NCBI GenBank assembly: GCA_947086895.1
Contig: CAMUAR010000005.1
Span: 28,330 to 92,329 of the forward strand
Length of the DNA stretch: 64,000 nt
Direction of reading: 5' to 3'
From: an uncultured Lachnospiraceae bacterium
GTDB taxonomy: Bacteria > Bacillota > Clostridia > Lachnospirales > Lachnospiraceae
How positions within the stretch are numbered: the stretch's first letter is position 1; every line of letters begins with the position of its first letter. A program made the translations under genes and the position numbers. Shown here one piece after another: positions 51,783-61,411 of this stretch. Below the pieces are notes generated by a model, which did not search any database, was not told the origin of the DNA, and saw only the letters and a program-made list of their open reading frames with translations.

Positions 51783-53876
51783 CTAAATCACTTTTTTTGC
51801 TTCCTGCTCTTCTTTGTTTGCATTTTGCTGATAACCGCAACCCTCGCTTGGACATACAAGTTTGCCGCCCTTCTCCAAAAGCAGATTACTGCACTTTGGA
51901 CATTTTATATCCGTCGGCTTCTGCCACGACATATAATCGCACTCAGGATTATTCTCGCAACCATAGTACCGTCTGCCTTTCTTGGTTTTCCGCACCACAA
52001 TCTCCTTGCCGCATTTCGGGCAGGAAATTCCGATCTTTTCCAAGTACGTTTTTGTATTTCGACACTCCGGGAACCCTGGACATGCAAGAAATTTGCCATG
52101 AGGACCATATTTAATCACCATCTGTCTGCCGCACAAATCACAAGCGACATCACTGAGTTCATCCTCAATCTTGATCTGACTAAGTTTCTCGCCGGCATTC
52201 TTTACCGCCACTTCCAAATCGGGATAAAAATTACTTATCACAGTTTTCCAGTTGACGCTTCCTTCCTCCACGCTGTCAAGCAAAGTCTCCATAGTAACAG
52301 TAAAGTTGACATCGACTATGGTCGGAAATGCTTCTTTCATCATCTCATTTACCGCTTCGCCGAGTTCTGTAATATATAAATTTTTATTTTCTTTAATGAC
52401 ATACCGTCTTGCCAATATTGTTGTGATTGTGGAAGCGTAAGTACTTGGTCTTCCAATGCCAAGTTCCTCCATTGTCTTGACAAGACTTCCCTCCGTGTAA
52501 TGTGCTGGCGGCTGAGTAAAATGCTGGCTTGGTTTGAGTGCGGAAAGCTTTAGTTTTGCATTTTCCTCAAGCTTGCCAAGACCTCCGTTTTGTGCTTCCT
52601 CATCTTCATCATCCGCATAGACCGCAAGAAAACCTTCCTCTTTCAGTTTTGAGGAAGCCGCTGTAAAACGGTAACCTGCCCCATCGATCTTTACAGATAT
52701 TGTCTCATACACTGCCTGCACCATCCGGCTTGCGACAAAGCGCTTCCAGACTAACTGATACAGCCGGAATTGGTCGCGGCTCAAAGAATCCTTTACGACA
52801 ACCGGCGTCAAATCCATATAGGTTGGCCGAATTGCCTCATGTGCGTCCTGTATTTTTTTTCCGCTTGCCTTGTTGACATCCTGTTTTGTTACCTGGTCTT
52901 CTCCATAGTTTGTCTTAATATATTCTTTTACCGCGGCATCCGCCTCCTCAGAAACACGTACCGAATCGGTGCGCAGATAAGAAATCAAACCGATTGTGCC
53001 ATGCCCCTTCACTTCGATTCCCTCATACAACTGCTGCGCAATTCGCATTGTCTTTTGCGTTGTAAAATTTAAAAGCTTCGCCGCTTCCTGCTGCAATGTG
53101 CTTGTTGTAAATGGCTGCGGAGCTTTTTTGTGCCGCTCTCCGCTCTTGACCTCGGTGACCAAAAACTCCACGCCATTCAGTTTCTTTAAAATATCATTCA
53201 TCTCCTCTTTTGTGGAAACAGATAATTTTTTCTTTTCTGTCCCGTAAAATTTTGCCACAAGGGGCTTTTTTTCTCCCTCAACTTCAAAATCAGCTTCCAA
53301 ATTCCAATACTCCTGCGGGACAAATCCCTCAATTTCTTTCTCTCTGTCCGCGATAATTCGAAGTGTCACTGACTGCACGCGCCCCGCGCTAAGTCCTCGT
53401 TTAATCTTCGACCACAAAAGCGGGCTGATCTCGTATCCAACCATACGGTCAAGCATTCTTCTCGCCTGCTGTGCATCCACGAGATCCATATCAATCGTTC
53501 GCACATTCTTGATTGAGTTTTTCACTGCATTTTTTGTCACTTCATTAAATGTAATCCTGTTTTTTTCCCCCTCAGGAAGCTTTAACACATGCGCCAAATG
53601 CCATGCAATCGCCTCCCCCTCACGGTCAGGGTCTGTTGCGAGGTAGACCTTGTCCGCTTTCTTCACTTCCTTGCGCAGCTTTGCAAGCACATCCCCCTTG
53701 CCCCGAATTGTTATATATTTTGGCTCAAACCCATGATTCGCGTCAATCCCCATCTGGCTTTTCGGGAAATCCCTCACATGCCCGTTCGAGGCAAGTACCT
53801 CATAGTTTGCACCAAGAAATTTTTTCACCGTTTTCGCCTTGGATGGCGATTCCATAATAACAAGGTTTTTAGCCAT
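51783..53876 (-). CDS. topA: DNA topoisomerase I
   Basis: 697 residues. Type IA topoisomerase that relaxes negative supercoils. The Toprim motif DPDREGE is at 82-88, the active-site Tyr300 in SYLRTDSVR, and a conserved IGRPSTYAS follows. The C-terminus has three zinc-ribbon units (CDLCGRQ, CPKCGKE, CPKCSNL with their partners). ATG 53876 follows GGAGGA. Ends 35 bp before the CodY-site region of codY. Gap to dprA is 261 bp and contains a strong CodY-box match at 54057-54071. Confidence 0.97.
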   Translation of the reverse strand: MAKNLVIMESPSKAKTVKKFLGANYEVLASNGHVRDFPKSQMGIDANHGFEPKYITIRGKGDVLAKLRKEVKKADKVYLATDPDREGEAIAWHLAHVLKLPEGEKNRITFNEVTKNAVKNSIKNVRTIDMDLVDAQQARRMLDRMVGYEISPLLWSKIKRGLSAGRVQSVTLRIIADREKEIEGFVPQEYWNLEADFEVEGEKKPLVAKFYGTEKKKLSVSTKEEMNDILKKLNGVEFLVTEVKSGERHKKAPQPFTTSTLQQEAAKLLNFTTQKTMRIAQQLYEGIEVKGHGTIGLISYLRTDSVRVSEEADAAVKEYIKTNYGEDQVTKQDVNKASGKKIQDAHEAIRPTYMDLTPVVVKDSLSRDQFRLYQLVWKRFVASRMVQAVYETISVKIDGAGYRFTAASSKLKEEGFLAVYADDEDEEAQNGGLGKLEENAKLKLSALKPSQHFTQPPAHYTEGSLVKTMEELGIGRPSTYASTITTILARRYVIKENKNLYITELGEAVNEMMKEAFPTIVDVNFTVTMETLLDSVEEGSVNWKTVISNFYPDLEVAVKNAGEKLSQIKIEDELSDVACDLCGRQMVIKYGPHGKFLACPGFPECRNTKTYLEKIGISCPKCGKEIVVRKTKKGRRYYGCENNPECDYMSWQKPTDIKCPKCSNLLLEKGGKLVCPSEGCGYQQNANKEEQEAKKVI

Positions 53877-54056
53877 AAAAAACATCCTCCATTTCAATGA
53901 TATACAATGCAGCAAAACAAACCGTACCAGATAATATTTTCCTCTTATTCTTCCATACGTATCATTCTAATTAAGAAAACTTTTTACTGCACAATAAGAT
54001 GAAACTTAAGAATAAACTTTTTATCCTTCAAACAATTTACCCTTTAAAAATTTTAT

Positions 54057-54071
54057 AAATTTGAGAAAATT
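54057..54071 (-). promoter_or_regulatory. CodY-box-like site between dprA and topA
   Basis: Minus-strand AATTTTCTCAAATTT matches the CodY box AATTTTCWGAAAATT at 13 of 15 positions, the best in this window, 181 bp upstream of the topA start. The surrounding sequence is very AT-rich, so the match needs a background test. I see no clear promoter in the 261-bp gap. Confidence 0.45.
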
Positions 54072-54137
54072 CAAAAAACTCCCCTAAATATAAAAAATTT
54101 TTCACCTTATAAACCTTCTTAGAATTTCTTTGTTCTG

Positions 54138-55253
54138 CTATATTTCTTCCTGCAATGTACAGAGTGCATAATATCCCTGCGCAGGGGAATAAACAATTCC
54201 TTTCGCCTCCAGCGAAAATAAGATTTGACTTAATTTTGGAAGAGCGAAATCCATATCATAAAACAATTCTTCTATATGCCTTGGTTCCAAACGCAAATAA
54301 GCATACACTATTTTTTCCGCTTCTTCAAGGAAAAATTTATTTTTTATTTTTTTTTGAGAATTGACTGTCTCTGGATGACATCTCCACAAAACCTCCAAAA
54401 TATCTCTGCTTGTTTCAACCAAGTGCGCTCCCTGACGAATCAGGGCGTTACAGCCCGCGCTCAATGGTTCGCCTAGTCTTCCCGGCACTGCAAACACTTC
54501 CTTTCCCTGAGCAAGCGCGCACTCCACCGTAATTAATGTACCGCTTTTCTGCCTTGCCTCCACAACAACCACTCCGTCCGCAAGCCCCGATAAAATACGG
54601 TTTCTCTGTGGAAAATAAAATGCGCGGGGCAAAGTTTTCGGCACATACTCGGACAAGATACCTCCCTTTTTCTCCAATTGTTCATACAGCGTAAAATTTT
54701 CCATCGGATAACAGACATCTACTCCGCTGCCAAGCACTGCAAAACTTTTTCCGCAGGTTAAAGCTGCTCGCTGGGCATGTCCATCAATTCCTCTTGCCAT
54801 ACCGCTGACAATTTGGATTCCCACACTGGCAAGCTCTGACGCTAGCATTTTCGCCACTCCTTTCCCATAAGCAGAACATTCCCTCGCCCCGATAATCGCA
54901 ACGGACGGCATGTCCTCCTTTGGAAGCTCCCCTCGGTAAAACAGCCAGTCTGGTGCGCCAGGAAGATTTTTTAACCGCTCTGGAAAACTGTTTTCCTGTT
55001 TCGTTACAAAATATATGCCCCTCTCCTGCATTTTATGAAATTCCTCACAAAGCTTTTCACGATACTTTTCGTTTCTTAATGCATCCGCCGCTTTCTCTGC
55101 AATTCCAGTGCGCAACAAAAGCTCTTTATCCGCCGAAAATACTTCTTTTGCCGTCGCAAAACAGCGAAAAAGTTTTTCCCTTGTTGCACTTCCTACCCCG
55201 TCAACGTTCGCCAGCCAATACCAGTACAATTTTTCTTCTGTCTCTGCACACAT
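54138..55253 (-). CDS. dprA: DNA-processing protein DprA (Smf)
   Basis: 371 residues. It binds incoming single-stranded DNA and loads RecA in natural transformation; 371 is within the family range. The Rossmann-like core has SGMARGIDGHAQRAA and the residues GSGVDVCYP. An N-terminal helix-hairpin-helix-like region and a C-terminal winged-helix-like part flank it. I place the start at ATG 55253, which shares its last base with the comM stop; an ATG at 55262 is inside that gene and too close to the Shine-Dalgarno. The comM-dprA-topA order is common in Firmicutes. Confidence 0.95.
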   Translation of the reverse strand: MCAETEEKLYWYWLANVDGVGSATREKLFRCFATAKEVFSADKELLLRTGIAEKAADALRNEKYREKLCEEFHKMQERGIYFVTKQENSFPERLKNLPGAPDWLFYRGELPKEDMPSVAIIGARECSAYGKGVAKMLASELASVGIQIVSGMARGIDGHAQRAALTCGKSFAVLGSGVDVCYPMENFTLYEQLEKKGGILSEYVPKTLPRAFYFPQRNRILSGLADGVVVVEARQKSGTLITVECALAQGKEVFAVPGRLGEPLSAGCNALIRQGAHLVETSRDILEVLWRCHPETVNSQKKIKNKFFLEEAEKIVYAYLRLEPRHIEELFYDMDFALPKLSQILFSLEAKGIVYSPAQGYYALCTLQEEI

Positions 55254-56761
55254 CACTCGCATTCCCTTCTGCGGTATCCCGCCGCTTCACAAAGATGCAT
55301 TGCCTGGATATCTTCACATCCGTCAAGATCTGCTATTGTGCGCGCCACCTTGATAATCCGGTGATAGGCGCGGGCGCTTAAATTATATCGGTAAAACGCT
55401 TCCTTCATAATCTCGCGCCCATGCTCTTCAAGCGGGCAAAACAACTCTAACTGCTTTGCGGAAAGTTCTGCATTTGTGCGAATCACAAGTCCTTCATATC
55501 TTTTTTTCTGCAAATTTCTTGCCCGTTCCACCCGCTTTTTGATCTGCGATGAATTCTCATCCCCCCTGCCTCCTGTCAGTTCCCCATAAGTAACAGGAGC
55601 AACCTGCAAAAACAGATCAATGCGATCCATCACTGGACGGCTGATTTTTGATTGGTAGCGGTGAATTTGTGGGATTGTGCAGCGGCAGACTTTTCTGTCA
55701 GGATACGCGCCGCACGGACATGGATTCATCGCTGCGACAAGCATAAAAGACGCCGGATAATCACAGCTGCCCGCCATACGATTTACCGTGATTTTCCGCT
55801 CCTCCAAAGGCTGGCGCAAAAGCTCGATTGTACGGCGCTCAAATTCTGCAAATTCATCCAGAAACAATACGCCGTGCGACGCAAGACTAATCTCGCCCGG
55901 CTTCGGCTGGTTTCCTCCTCCTGCCATCGCAGCCTGTGTAATGGAATGGTGCGGTGCGCAGAATGGTCTTTGTGCGATCAGACCGCTTTTTTCTGACATT
56001 CTGCCCGAAACACTGTAAATCTTTGATAATTCCAAACTTTCCTCCAGCGACAGCTCTGGCATAATCGACGGAATTCTTTTGGCAAGCATGGATTTCCCCG
56101 AACCAGGACTGCCCATAAAAAGCAAATTATGTCCTCCGGCAACTGCAATCTCAATGGCACGCTTTGCGGCCGACTGTCCGCAAATATCTGCAAAATCTGG
56201 CTGCGGCGCGACAAAATCTGTTTTATATTCCTCCTGTTGTACTTTGGGTTCTTCCCCCGCCAAAATCTTTAATACATCGTTTAAACGATCACAGCCCCAC
56301 ACTTGTTTTAAACCGGTAAGTGCGCCTTCCGACCGATTTTTTGTCGGCACGATCAGTTTTGAAAATCCTTCTTTCTTTGCGCAGCATGCAATCGGCAGCA
56401 CGCCGTTTACCGGATTCAATTTTCCATCAAGACTTAATTCTCCAGCAAATAATACTTTTTCCAAACATTTTTGAGGTAAATAGCCCGAAGCGGCCAAAAT
56501 CGCGATCGCGATTGGAAGATCAAATGCAGTGCCTTCTTTTCGGACATCTGCGGGTGATAAATTGACGGTAATTCTTTTTGGTAAAAGTGTGATTCCGGTA
56601 TTGTGAATCGCCACCCTTACGCGCTCTTTTGCCTCGCGCACTTCCGAGGCGAGAAAACCAACCAGTTCAAGTCCGGGCAGCCCGTTGCTGACGTCCGCTT
56701 CAACCTGAATAAGCAGCGCGTCAATCCCTTGAATCGCCGCGCTGTATGTTTTACTGAACAT
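55253..56761 (-). CDS. comM: ComM/YifB-family Mg chelatase-like AAA+ ATPase
   Basis: 502 residues. An N-terminal Lon-protease-like fold (1-190) precedes an AAA+ domain with Walker A MGSPGSGKSMLAKR (about 213-226), Walker B (VLFLDEFAEF) and a C-terminal Mg-chelatase-like domain. ComM is a helicase that aids branch migration in transformation; the Firmicute homologue is mostly untested. I place the start at ATG 56761 with GGAAGGGG upstream; the longer frame to 56833 is leader sequence that contains its promoter. Translation is coupled to dprA. Confidence 0.92.
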   Translation of the reverse strand: MFSKTYSAAIQGIDALLIQVEADVSNGLPGLELVGFLASEVREAKERVRVAIHNTGITLLPKRITVNLSPADVRKEGTAFDLPIAIAILAASGYLPQKCLEKVLFAGELSLDGKLNPVNGVLPIACCAKKEGFSKLIVPTKNRSEGALTGLKQVWGCDRLNDVLKILAGEEPKVQQEEYKTDFVAPQPDFADICGQSAAKRAIEIAVAGGHNLLFMGSPGSGKSMLAKRIPSIMPELSLEESLELSKIYSVSGRMSEKSGLIAQRPFCAPHHSITQAAMAGGGNQPKPGEISLASHGVLFLDEFAEFERRTIELLRQPLEERKITVNRMAGSCDYPASFMLVAAMNPCPCGAYPDRKVCRCTIPQIHRYQSKISRPVMDRIDLFLQVAPVTYGELTGGRGDENSSQIKKRVERARNLQKKRYEGLVIRTNAELSAKQLELFCPLEEHGREIMKEAFYRYNLSARAYHRIIKVARTIADLDGCEDIQAMHLCEAAGYRRRECE

Positions 56762-56800
56762 ACTGACCCCTTCCTCTCTCCAGAAAGAACCAATACATTT

Positions 56801-56829
56801 AGTATAACCAATCTGGCTGCAAAAGGCAA
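56801..56829 (-). promoter_or_regulatory. comM-dprA promoter
   Basis: Minus-strand TTGCCT (56824-56829), 17-bp spacer, TATACT (56801-56806), 40 bp upstream of the comM start. Confidence 0.65.
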
Positions 56830-56931
56830 CCATTTTTTGACATATTTTAGATTGCTATGGAAAATATTATAAAATTCTATTTTATAAACCTTTTCTATTA
56901 AAACATAAAATTTATGATGCAAAATCAAAAA

Positions 56932-57417
56932 TTACAAACTCTTTTCTGCTTTTTTGCTGGATTCATTATCATCTAACATTTTTTTTAATTCATCCATAAA
57001 TGTATTGACATCCTTAAATTCCCGGTATACCGAGGCAAAACGTACATAGGCCACCTGGTCTAATTCCTTTAGTTTATCCATCACAAGTTCTCCAATTTTA
57101 CAGCTTGGAATCTCTTTTTCTTCCATATTAAAGATAATATTCTCAAGCTCGTCGATCAGCACAGTAATCTTATCAACAGAAACCGGTCGTTTGTGACAGG
57201 AACTTAAAATTCCAGCTTCGAGCTTCGAGCGGTCATAGGACTCCCGGTTATTATCTTTTTTAATAACAACAAGCGGGATTGTCTCCACTTTCTCATAAGT
57301 TGTAAATCGCTTCCCACAGATATCGCACTGCCGTCTGCGCCGAATAGAATTACTCTCTTCCGCCGGTCTTGAATCAATAACGCGCGTATTCTCTTTTCCA
57401 CAATAAGGACATTTCAC
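56932..57417 (-). CDS. nrdR: Transcriptional repressor NrdR
   Basis: 161 residues. The N-terminal zinc ribbon has CPYCG and CDICGKRF; it is followed by an ATP-cone domain (about 50-140) that binds ATP/dATP. NrdR represses ribonucleotide reductase genes by binding NrdR boxes, none of which is in the window. ATG 57417 follows GAGGTAG with the promoter 80 bp upstream. It is divergent from the ylmC-like gene. Confidence 0.96.
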   Translation of the reverse strand: MKCPYCGKENTRVIDSRPAEESNSIRRRRQCDICGKRFTTYEKVETIPLVVIKKDNNRESYDRSKLEAGILSSCHKRPVSVDKITVLIDELENIIFNMEEKEIPSCKIGELVMDKLKELDQVAYVRFASVYREFKDVNTFMDELKKMLDDNESSKKAEKSL

Positions 57418-57497
57418 AATCTACCTCATTTCTGTAATGTAAAATTCTTTTCACATTTACTTTTTTGTATGTTGTAAATTTTTAGATGCTGTTATTT

Positions 57498-57526
57498 ATT
57501 ATATTCTATCCCAAAAATAAGGTCAA
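57498..57526 (-). promoter_or_regulatory. nrdR promoter
   Basis: Minus-strand TTGACC (57521-57526), 17-bp spacer, TATAAT (57498-57503), a near-consensus sigma-A site. It lies 80 bp upstream of the nrdR start. Confidence 0.8.
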
Positions 57527-57632
57527 GTATTTTGGCAGTATTTTATGCACAAACTAAGGAATTCTGCATAAAATAATAGAATAGAAAAGTATTATTCAGC
57601 GATCTGATATTGAAAGAAAGGGGGAACCTCAA

Positions 57633-57899
57633 TTGAGAGTATGTGAATTGAGAGAAAAAGAAGTAATTAATTGCAGGGACTGCGAGCGTCTTGGCTATCC
57701 GTGCGATATTGAATTTAATCCGCGCACCGGCTGTGTAGAAGCATTGATTGTCCCTGGACCATGCAAATTGTTCGGTATTCTCGGAAGAGAACACGAATAT
57801 ATTATCCCCTGGCAATGTATCCGTCAGATTGGCAATGAAGTTATCCTTGTTGATATTAAGGCGGAAGACTGCCTTCACAAAGCACAGGAGTCATGTTAA
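57633..57899 (+). CDS. YlmC/YmxH family sporulation-associated PRC-barrel protein, TTG start
   Basis: 88 residues with a PRC-barrel-like fold: ELREKEVINCRDCERLGY and EFNPRTGCVEALIVPGP are the family signature, with Cys residues shared by clostridial members. These proteins are described as sporulation-associated; no molecular role is known. The start is TTG 57633, 8 nt after GGGGG; there is no ATG in the upstream frame. CATAAAAT about 57569-57576 resembles the sigma-E -10 consensus CATACAAT, which would fit a mother-cell role, but the -35 is weak. Confidence 0.85.
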   Translation: MRVCELREKEVINCRDCERLGYPCDIEFNPRTGCVEALIVPGPCKLFGILGREHEYIIPWQCIRQIGNEVILVDIKAEDCLHKAQESC

Positions 57900-57924
57900 T
57901 CCGTCCTTTAAATACAGCGATTCT

Positions 57925-57974
57925 GCGGATGTTTTGTCTTAAAAACACACGTTACACAAGACTTCAACATCCGC
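57925..57974. terminator. Shared stem-loop between convergent genes
   Basis: GCGGATGTT/AACATCCGC (57925-57933 and 57966-57974) with an inner GTCTT/AAGAC stem lies between the plus-strand ylmC-like gene and the minus-strand DUF4867 gene. No strong T-run follows on either strand, so its efficiency as a two-way terminator is uncertain. Confidence 0.5.
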
Positions 57975-57996
57975 GCTGCAAATCACTGTATCATAA

Positions 57997-58638
57997 TCAA
58001 AGCAGCTCTGAAATATCAATATTTTCTCCGGTAATACCTACAACCGCTCCCTGTCCTGCCTCGTCGGTATCTTTGTGGGCAAGCAGCCATTTATTCAAAC
58101 CAAACAGCCTTTTGTCCTCTTCATTTTTATTTACAATCTCAGGCTTTGGTCCATTTGTTCCCCTTGGCAAAACAATCGCCACGCGGAAACTTTCTTTGCA
58201 TTTCGCACTGCACGGCGCATAGTGCAGCGTCGTTGCATACAGCTCCACCGCAGTTCCCTTCTCCATAAAAAACGCTTCAACTTTGGAGGAATCTATACTG
58301 CCGGAAGAAACATCCTGAAGGCGCGCGACAAGAAGCACTGCATCCGAAGCCGCAACATTGATCTCGCTGCTTTTGTGATACTCCAGACAATTTAATTTCG
58401 TATTTGTCCCATTGCAGTAACCAACCTGAATCGGAAATCCGCCATAGCAATTTGACTGCAGCTCTTTTGCCACTGCCATCTCCTCCAAATTCTTATCGGA
58501 AGCTACATAAATTACATGATCCGGCGCCTCGGTTGTTTTTTCAAGAACATCGACAAATTCTGTAAAATCAAATCCCTCCACAACGCTGCCGTACTCCAAA
58601 AACGCCGCGTCTTTTACATTCTGAATTTTTAATCCCAT
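57997..58638 (-). CDS. DUF4867 family protein
   Basis: 213 residues without signal peptide or transmembrane segment. The composition and segments such as EINVAASDAVLLVARLQDV and the C-terminal NKWLLAHKDTDEAGQGAVVG match the DUF4867 family of Lachnospiraceae, which has no known function. It lies 30 bp after fhs, so it is probably cotranscribed with formate-tetrahydrofolate ligase. This could point to one-carbon metabolism, but that is a context guess. Start at ATG 58638 behind GAAGGGA. Confidence 0.7.
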   Translation of the reverse strand: MGLKIQNVKDAAFLEYGSVVEGFDFTEFVDVLEKTTEAPDHVIYVASDKNLEEMAVAKELQSNCYGGFPIQVGYCNGTNTKLNCLEYHKSSEINVAASDAVLLVARLQDVSSGSIDSSKVEAFFMEKGTAVELYATTLHYAPCSAKCKESFRVAIVLPRGTNGPKPEIVNKNEEDKRLFGLNKWLLAHKDTDEAGQGAVVGITGENIDISELL

Positions 58639-58668
58639 AAAATTATTGTTCCCTTCTTTGATTTTTTC

Positions 58669-60339
58669 TTAAAACAGCCCTGTAATTATGCCATTTTCAT
58701 CTACATCAATGCGCTCCGCCGCAGGTGATTTTGACAATCCTGGCATTGTTACAATCGCACCTGTCAGCACAACAATAAAACCAGCTCCCGCTGAGACATA
58801 CACATCGCGGACATGAATCATAAATCCTTCTGGTCTGCCAAGTCTTGAAGCATCGTCCGACAACGAATATTGTGTTTTTGCCATACAGATTGGAAACTCT
58901 CCAAAACCAAGCCCGCAAAGCTTGTCCAGCTGCTTTAAAGCCGCAGGCTCATAAGTCACACCATCCGCGCCATAAATCTCTTTTGCAACGGTTTCAATTT
59001 TTTCCTTTAACCCAAGAGAGTCTTTATACAACGGTTTAAAATTGCTTTCCTTCTCGTCCAATGTCTTTAACACTTTTTCTGCCAGAGCAATACCGCCCTC
59101 TCCGCCCTTCTCCCAAACTTCGGACAATGCAAACTCACAGCCGCGCTCCTCACAAAACTCCCTGACAAATTCAAGTTCTGCATCCGTGTCGCTGACAAAA
59201 CGATTCAAAGTCACAATACAAGGTACACCATATTTTCCAATATTTTCAATATGCTTTTCCAGATTTACAATACCGCGCTTTAACGCCTCCAGATTTTCTG
59301 CTCCCAGCTCTTCTTTCGGAATACCTCCATTGTACTTTAAAGCGCGCACCGTAGCCACCAACACAACCGCATCCGGTCTTAACCCTGACATACGGCACTT
59401 GATATCAAAAAATTTCTCTGCGCCAAGGTCAGCTCCAAAACCAGCTTCGGTCACTACATAATCCGCCAGTTTTAATGCCGTTTTTGTGGCGCGCACAGAA
59501 TTACATCCGTGTGCAATATTTGCAAATGGTCCGCCGTGGACGATCGCAGGCGTATTTTCCAGTGTTTGAATCAAATTAGGCCGAATGGCATCCTTTAACA
59601 GCGCTGCCATTGCTCCAACTGCCTTTAAGTCGTTCGCCGTCACCGGATTACCATCGTAAGTATACGCCACAATAATCTTGGCAAGACGACGTTTTAAATC
59701 AGCCATATCTTCTGCCAGACAGAGAATCGCCATAATTTCCGATGCAACAGTAATAACAAAATGATCTTCGCGCACAACGCCATCCATCTTTTTGCCAAGA
59801 CCAACCACAATATTGCGCAGCGCGCGGTCATTCATATCTTCACACCGCTTCCACGCAATCTGATTTGGATCAATATTTAAAGAATTTCCCTGCATCAAAT
59901 GATTGTCAAGCAGAGCGGCGAGCAGATTATTTGCCGACGTAACCGCATGAAAATCCCCCGTAAAATGAAGGTTCAAATCCTCCATCGGCACAACCTGCGC
60001 CATTCCTCCGCCTGCTGCTCCTCCTTTTATACCAAAGCAGGGACCAAGAGACGGTTCACGCAGAGCGATAACCGCGCGCTTTTTTAACCTGCCAAACGCC
60101 TGACCAAGACCAACGGTCGTTGTTGTTTTTCCTTCTCCCGCCGGGGTAGGATTGATCGCAGTCACCAGAATTAACTTTCCATCTTTATTTCCCTCAAGTT
60201 TCTTATATAGACTGTCGGCGAACTTCGCTTTGTTTTTCCCGTATAATTCCAGATCTTCCTCCGTAATACCAAGCTTTTTTGCCACTTCTTTGATCGGCAA
60301 AAGTTTTGCTTCCTGCGCTATCTCAATATCCGTCTTCAT
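58669..60339 (-). CDS. fhs: Formate-tetrahydrofolate ligase
   Basis: 556 residues. ATP-dependent synthesis of 10-formyl-THF from formate and THF, the entry to the one-carbon branch and the methyl branch of the Wood-Ljungdahl pathway. P-loop TPAGEGKTT is at 65-73, and [17 protein letters not shown] follows (about 95-110). Length and motifs are those of the monofunctional clostridial enzyme. ATG 60339 follows AAGGAGG. A weak promoter lies about 70 bp upstream. No other Wood-Ljungdahl gene is in the window, so the context is not acetogenesis-specific. Confidence 0.97.
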   Translation of the reverse strand: MKTDIEIAQEAKLLPIKEVAKKLGITEEDLELYGKNKAKFADSLYKKLEGNKDGKLILVTAINPTPAGEGKTTTTVGLGQAFGRLKKRAVIALREPSLGPCFGIKGGAAGGGMAQVVPMEDLNLHFTGDFHAVTSANNLLAALLDNHLMQGNSLNIDPNQIAWKRCEDMNDRALRNIVVGLGKKMDGVVREDHFVITVASEIMAILCLAEDMADLKRRLAKIIVAYTYDGNPVTANDLKAVGAMAALLKDAIRPNLIQTLENTPAIVHGGPFANIAHGCNSVRATKTALKLADYVVTEAGFGADLGAEKFFDIKCRMSGLRPDAVVLVATVRALKYNGGIPKEELGAENLEALKRGIVNLEKHIENIGKYGVPCIVTLNRFVSDTDAELEFVREFCEERGCEFALSEVWEKGGEGGIALAEKVLKTLDEKESNFKPLYKDSLGLKEKIETVAKEIYGADGVTYEPAALKQLDKLCGLGFGEFPICMAKTQYSLSDDASRLGRPEGFMIHVRDVYVSAGAGFIVVLTGAIVTMPGLSKSPAAERIDVDENGIITGLF

Positions 60340-60408
60340 ATCCCGCGCCTCCTTAACATAGCGTTTTTATGGCTGCCCGAATTATGTAAGGCACCCAGAT
60401 TCCTCTTG

Positions 60409-60414
60409 ATTATA
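60409..60414 (-). promoter_or_regulatory. Candidate -10 of fhs promoter
   Basis: Minus-strand TATAAT at 60409-60414, 69 bp upstream of the fhs start. The -35 region 17 bp upstream is poor (TTCTTT). The 214-bp gap back to sigE shows no strong terminator. Confidence 0.4.
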
Positions 60415-60553
60415 ACAAAAACATAAAATAAAAGAAAGCATGATTTTTATAATCGTTTCGTTTTTTTATTTAAGGAGACGCAGTTTTACTTTTCTTAAGC
60501 AGCCCAAGGACAGTGCATTTTCATTTATAATAACTGAAACTTTTTTCAAACCT

Positions 60554-61300
60554 TTAAATCTGCCCGCAGCTTGTCATTTCCTTTTTCAGACGCTTCATAA
60601 TCTTTTTTTCAAGCCTTGATATGTACGACTGCGATATTCCAAGAAGATCCGCTACTTCTTTTTGTGTCCGTTCTCTGCCGTCGCTTGTATTCAGCCCAAA
60701 ACGAAGCTTGACAATAATTTTTTCCCGGTCTCCAAGCTTTTCCAGTGCCTTGTACAGCTGCCGTTTGTCTGCCTCCTCCTCAATACTGCGGTAAATGCCA
60801 TCCTCCTCCGTTCCAAGAATATCTGACAGCAGCAGCTCATTTCCGTCCCAGTCCACATTGAGCGGCTCATCAATGGATACTTCCATTTTTAATTTGCTGT
60901 TGCGGCGCAAATACATTAAAATTTCATTTTCAATACAGCGCGACGCATAAGTTGCAAGCTTAATATTTTTCGTTGGATTAAATGTATTGATTGCCTTCAT
61001 CAGCCCGATCGTTCCGATGGAAATTAAATCTTCCACCCCAACGCCCGTATTGTCAAATTTCTTTGCTATGTACACGACAAGTCTTAAATTATGTTTCGCC
61101 AACATAGCGCGGGCTGTGCTGTCCTCCGCTGTGCCAAGCAATAATAAAGCATCCGCTTCCTGAGATGGACTTAACGGTGCAGGCAGAATTTCGGAACCTC
61201 CGATATAATGAATATCTCCTTTTTTCCGAAAAATCATCGCCAAAAGACTCGGCTTTAACCGCAGCTGAAATTTCCTTGACAAAACCACCTTAAACAACAT
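60554..61300 (-). CDS. sigE: Sporulation sigma factor SigE
   Basis: 248 residues including a pro-sequence of about 30 residues ([14 protein letters not shown]) removed by SpoIIGA. Region 2 ([22 protein letters not shown]) and region 4 helix-turn-helix ([19 protein letters not shown]) are complete. It drives early mother-cell gene expression. I place the start at ATG 61300 behind GAGAGG; a longer frame to 61339 is unlikely. It lies 112 bp after spoIIGA, its protease gene, in the standard order. No sigG gene follows within the window (fhs follows instead). Confidence 0.95.
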   Translation of the reverse strand: MLFKVVLSRKFQLRLKPSLLAMIFRKKGDIHYIGGSEILPAPLSPSQEADALLLLGTAEDSTARAMLAKHNLRLVVYIAKKFDNTGVGVEDLISIGTIGLMKAINTFNPTKNIKLATYASRCIENEILMYLRRNSKLKMEVSIDEPLNVDWDGNELLLSDILGTEEDGIYRSIEEEADKRQLYKALEKLGDREKIIVKLRFGLNTSDGRERTQKEVADLLGISQSYISRLEKKIMKRLKKEMTSCGQI

Positions 61301-61411
61301 ACCTCTACCTCTCTTTCTTGCTCTATCCAAAATTCCCACAAATATCAGCTATTTTATACCAGTAAATTTAACATCTGATTTTATTTTACAAATCAATAAA
61401 ATTATTGTATC

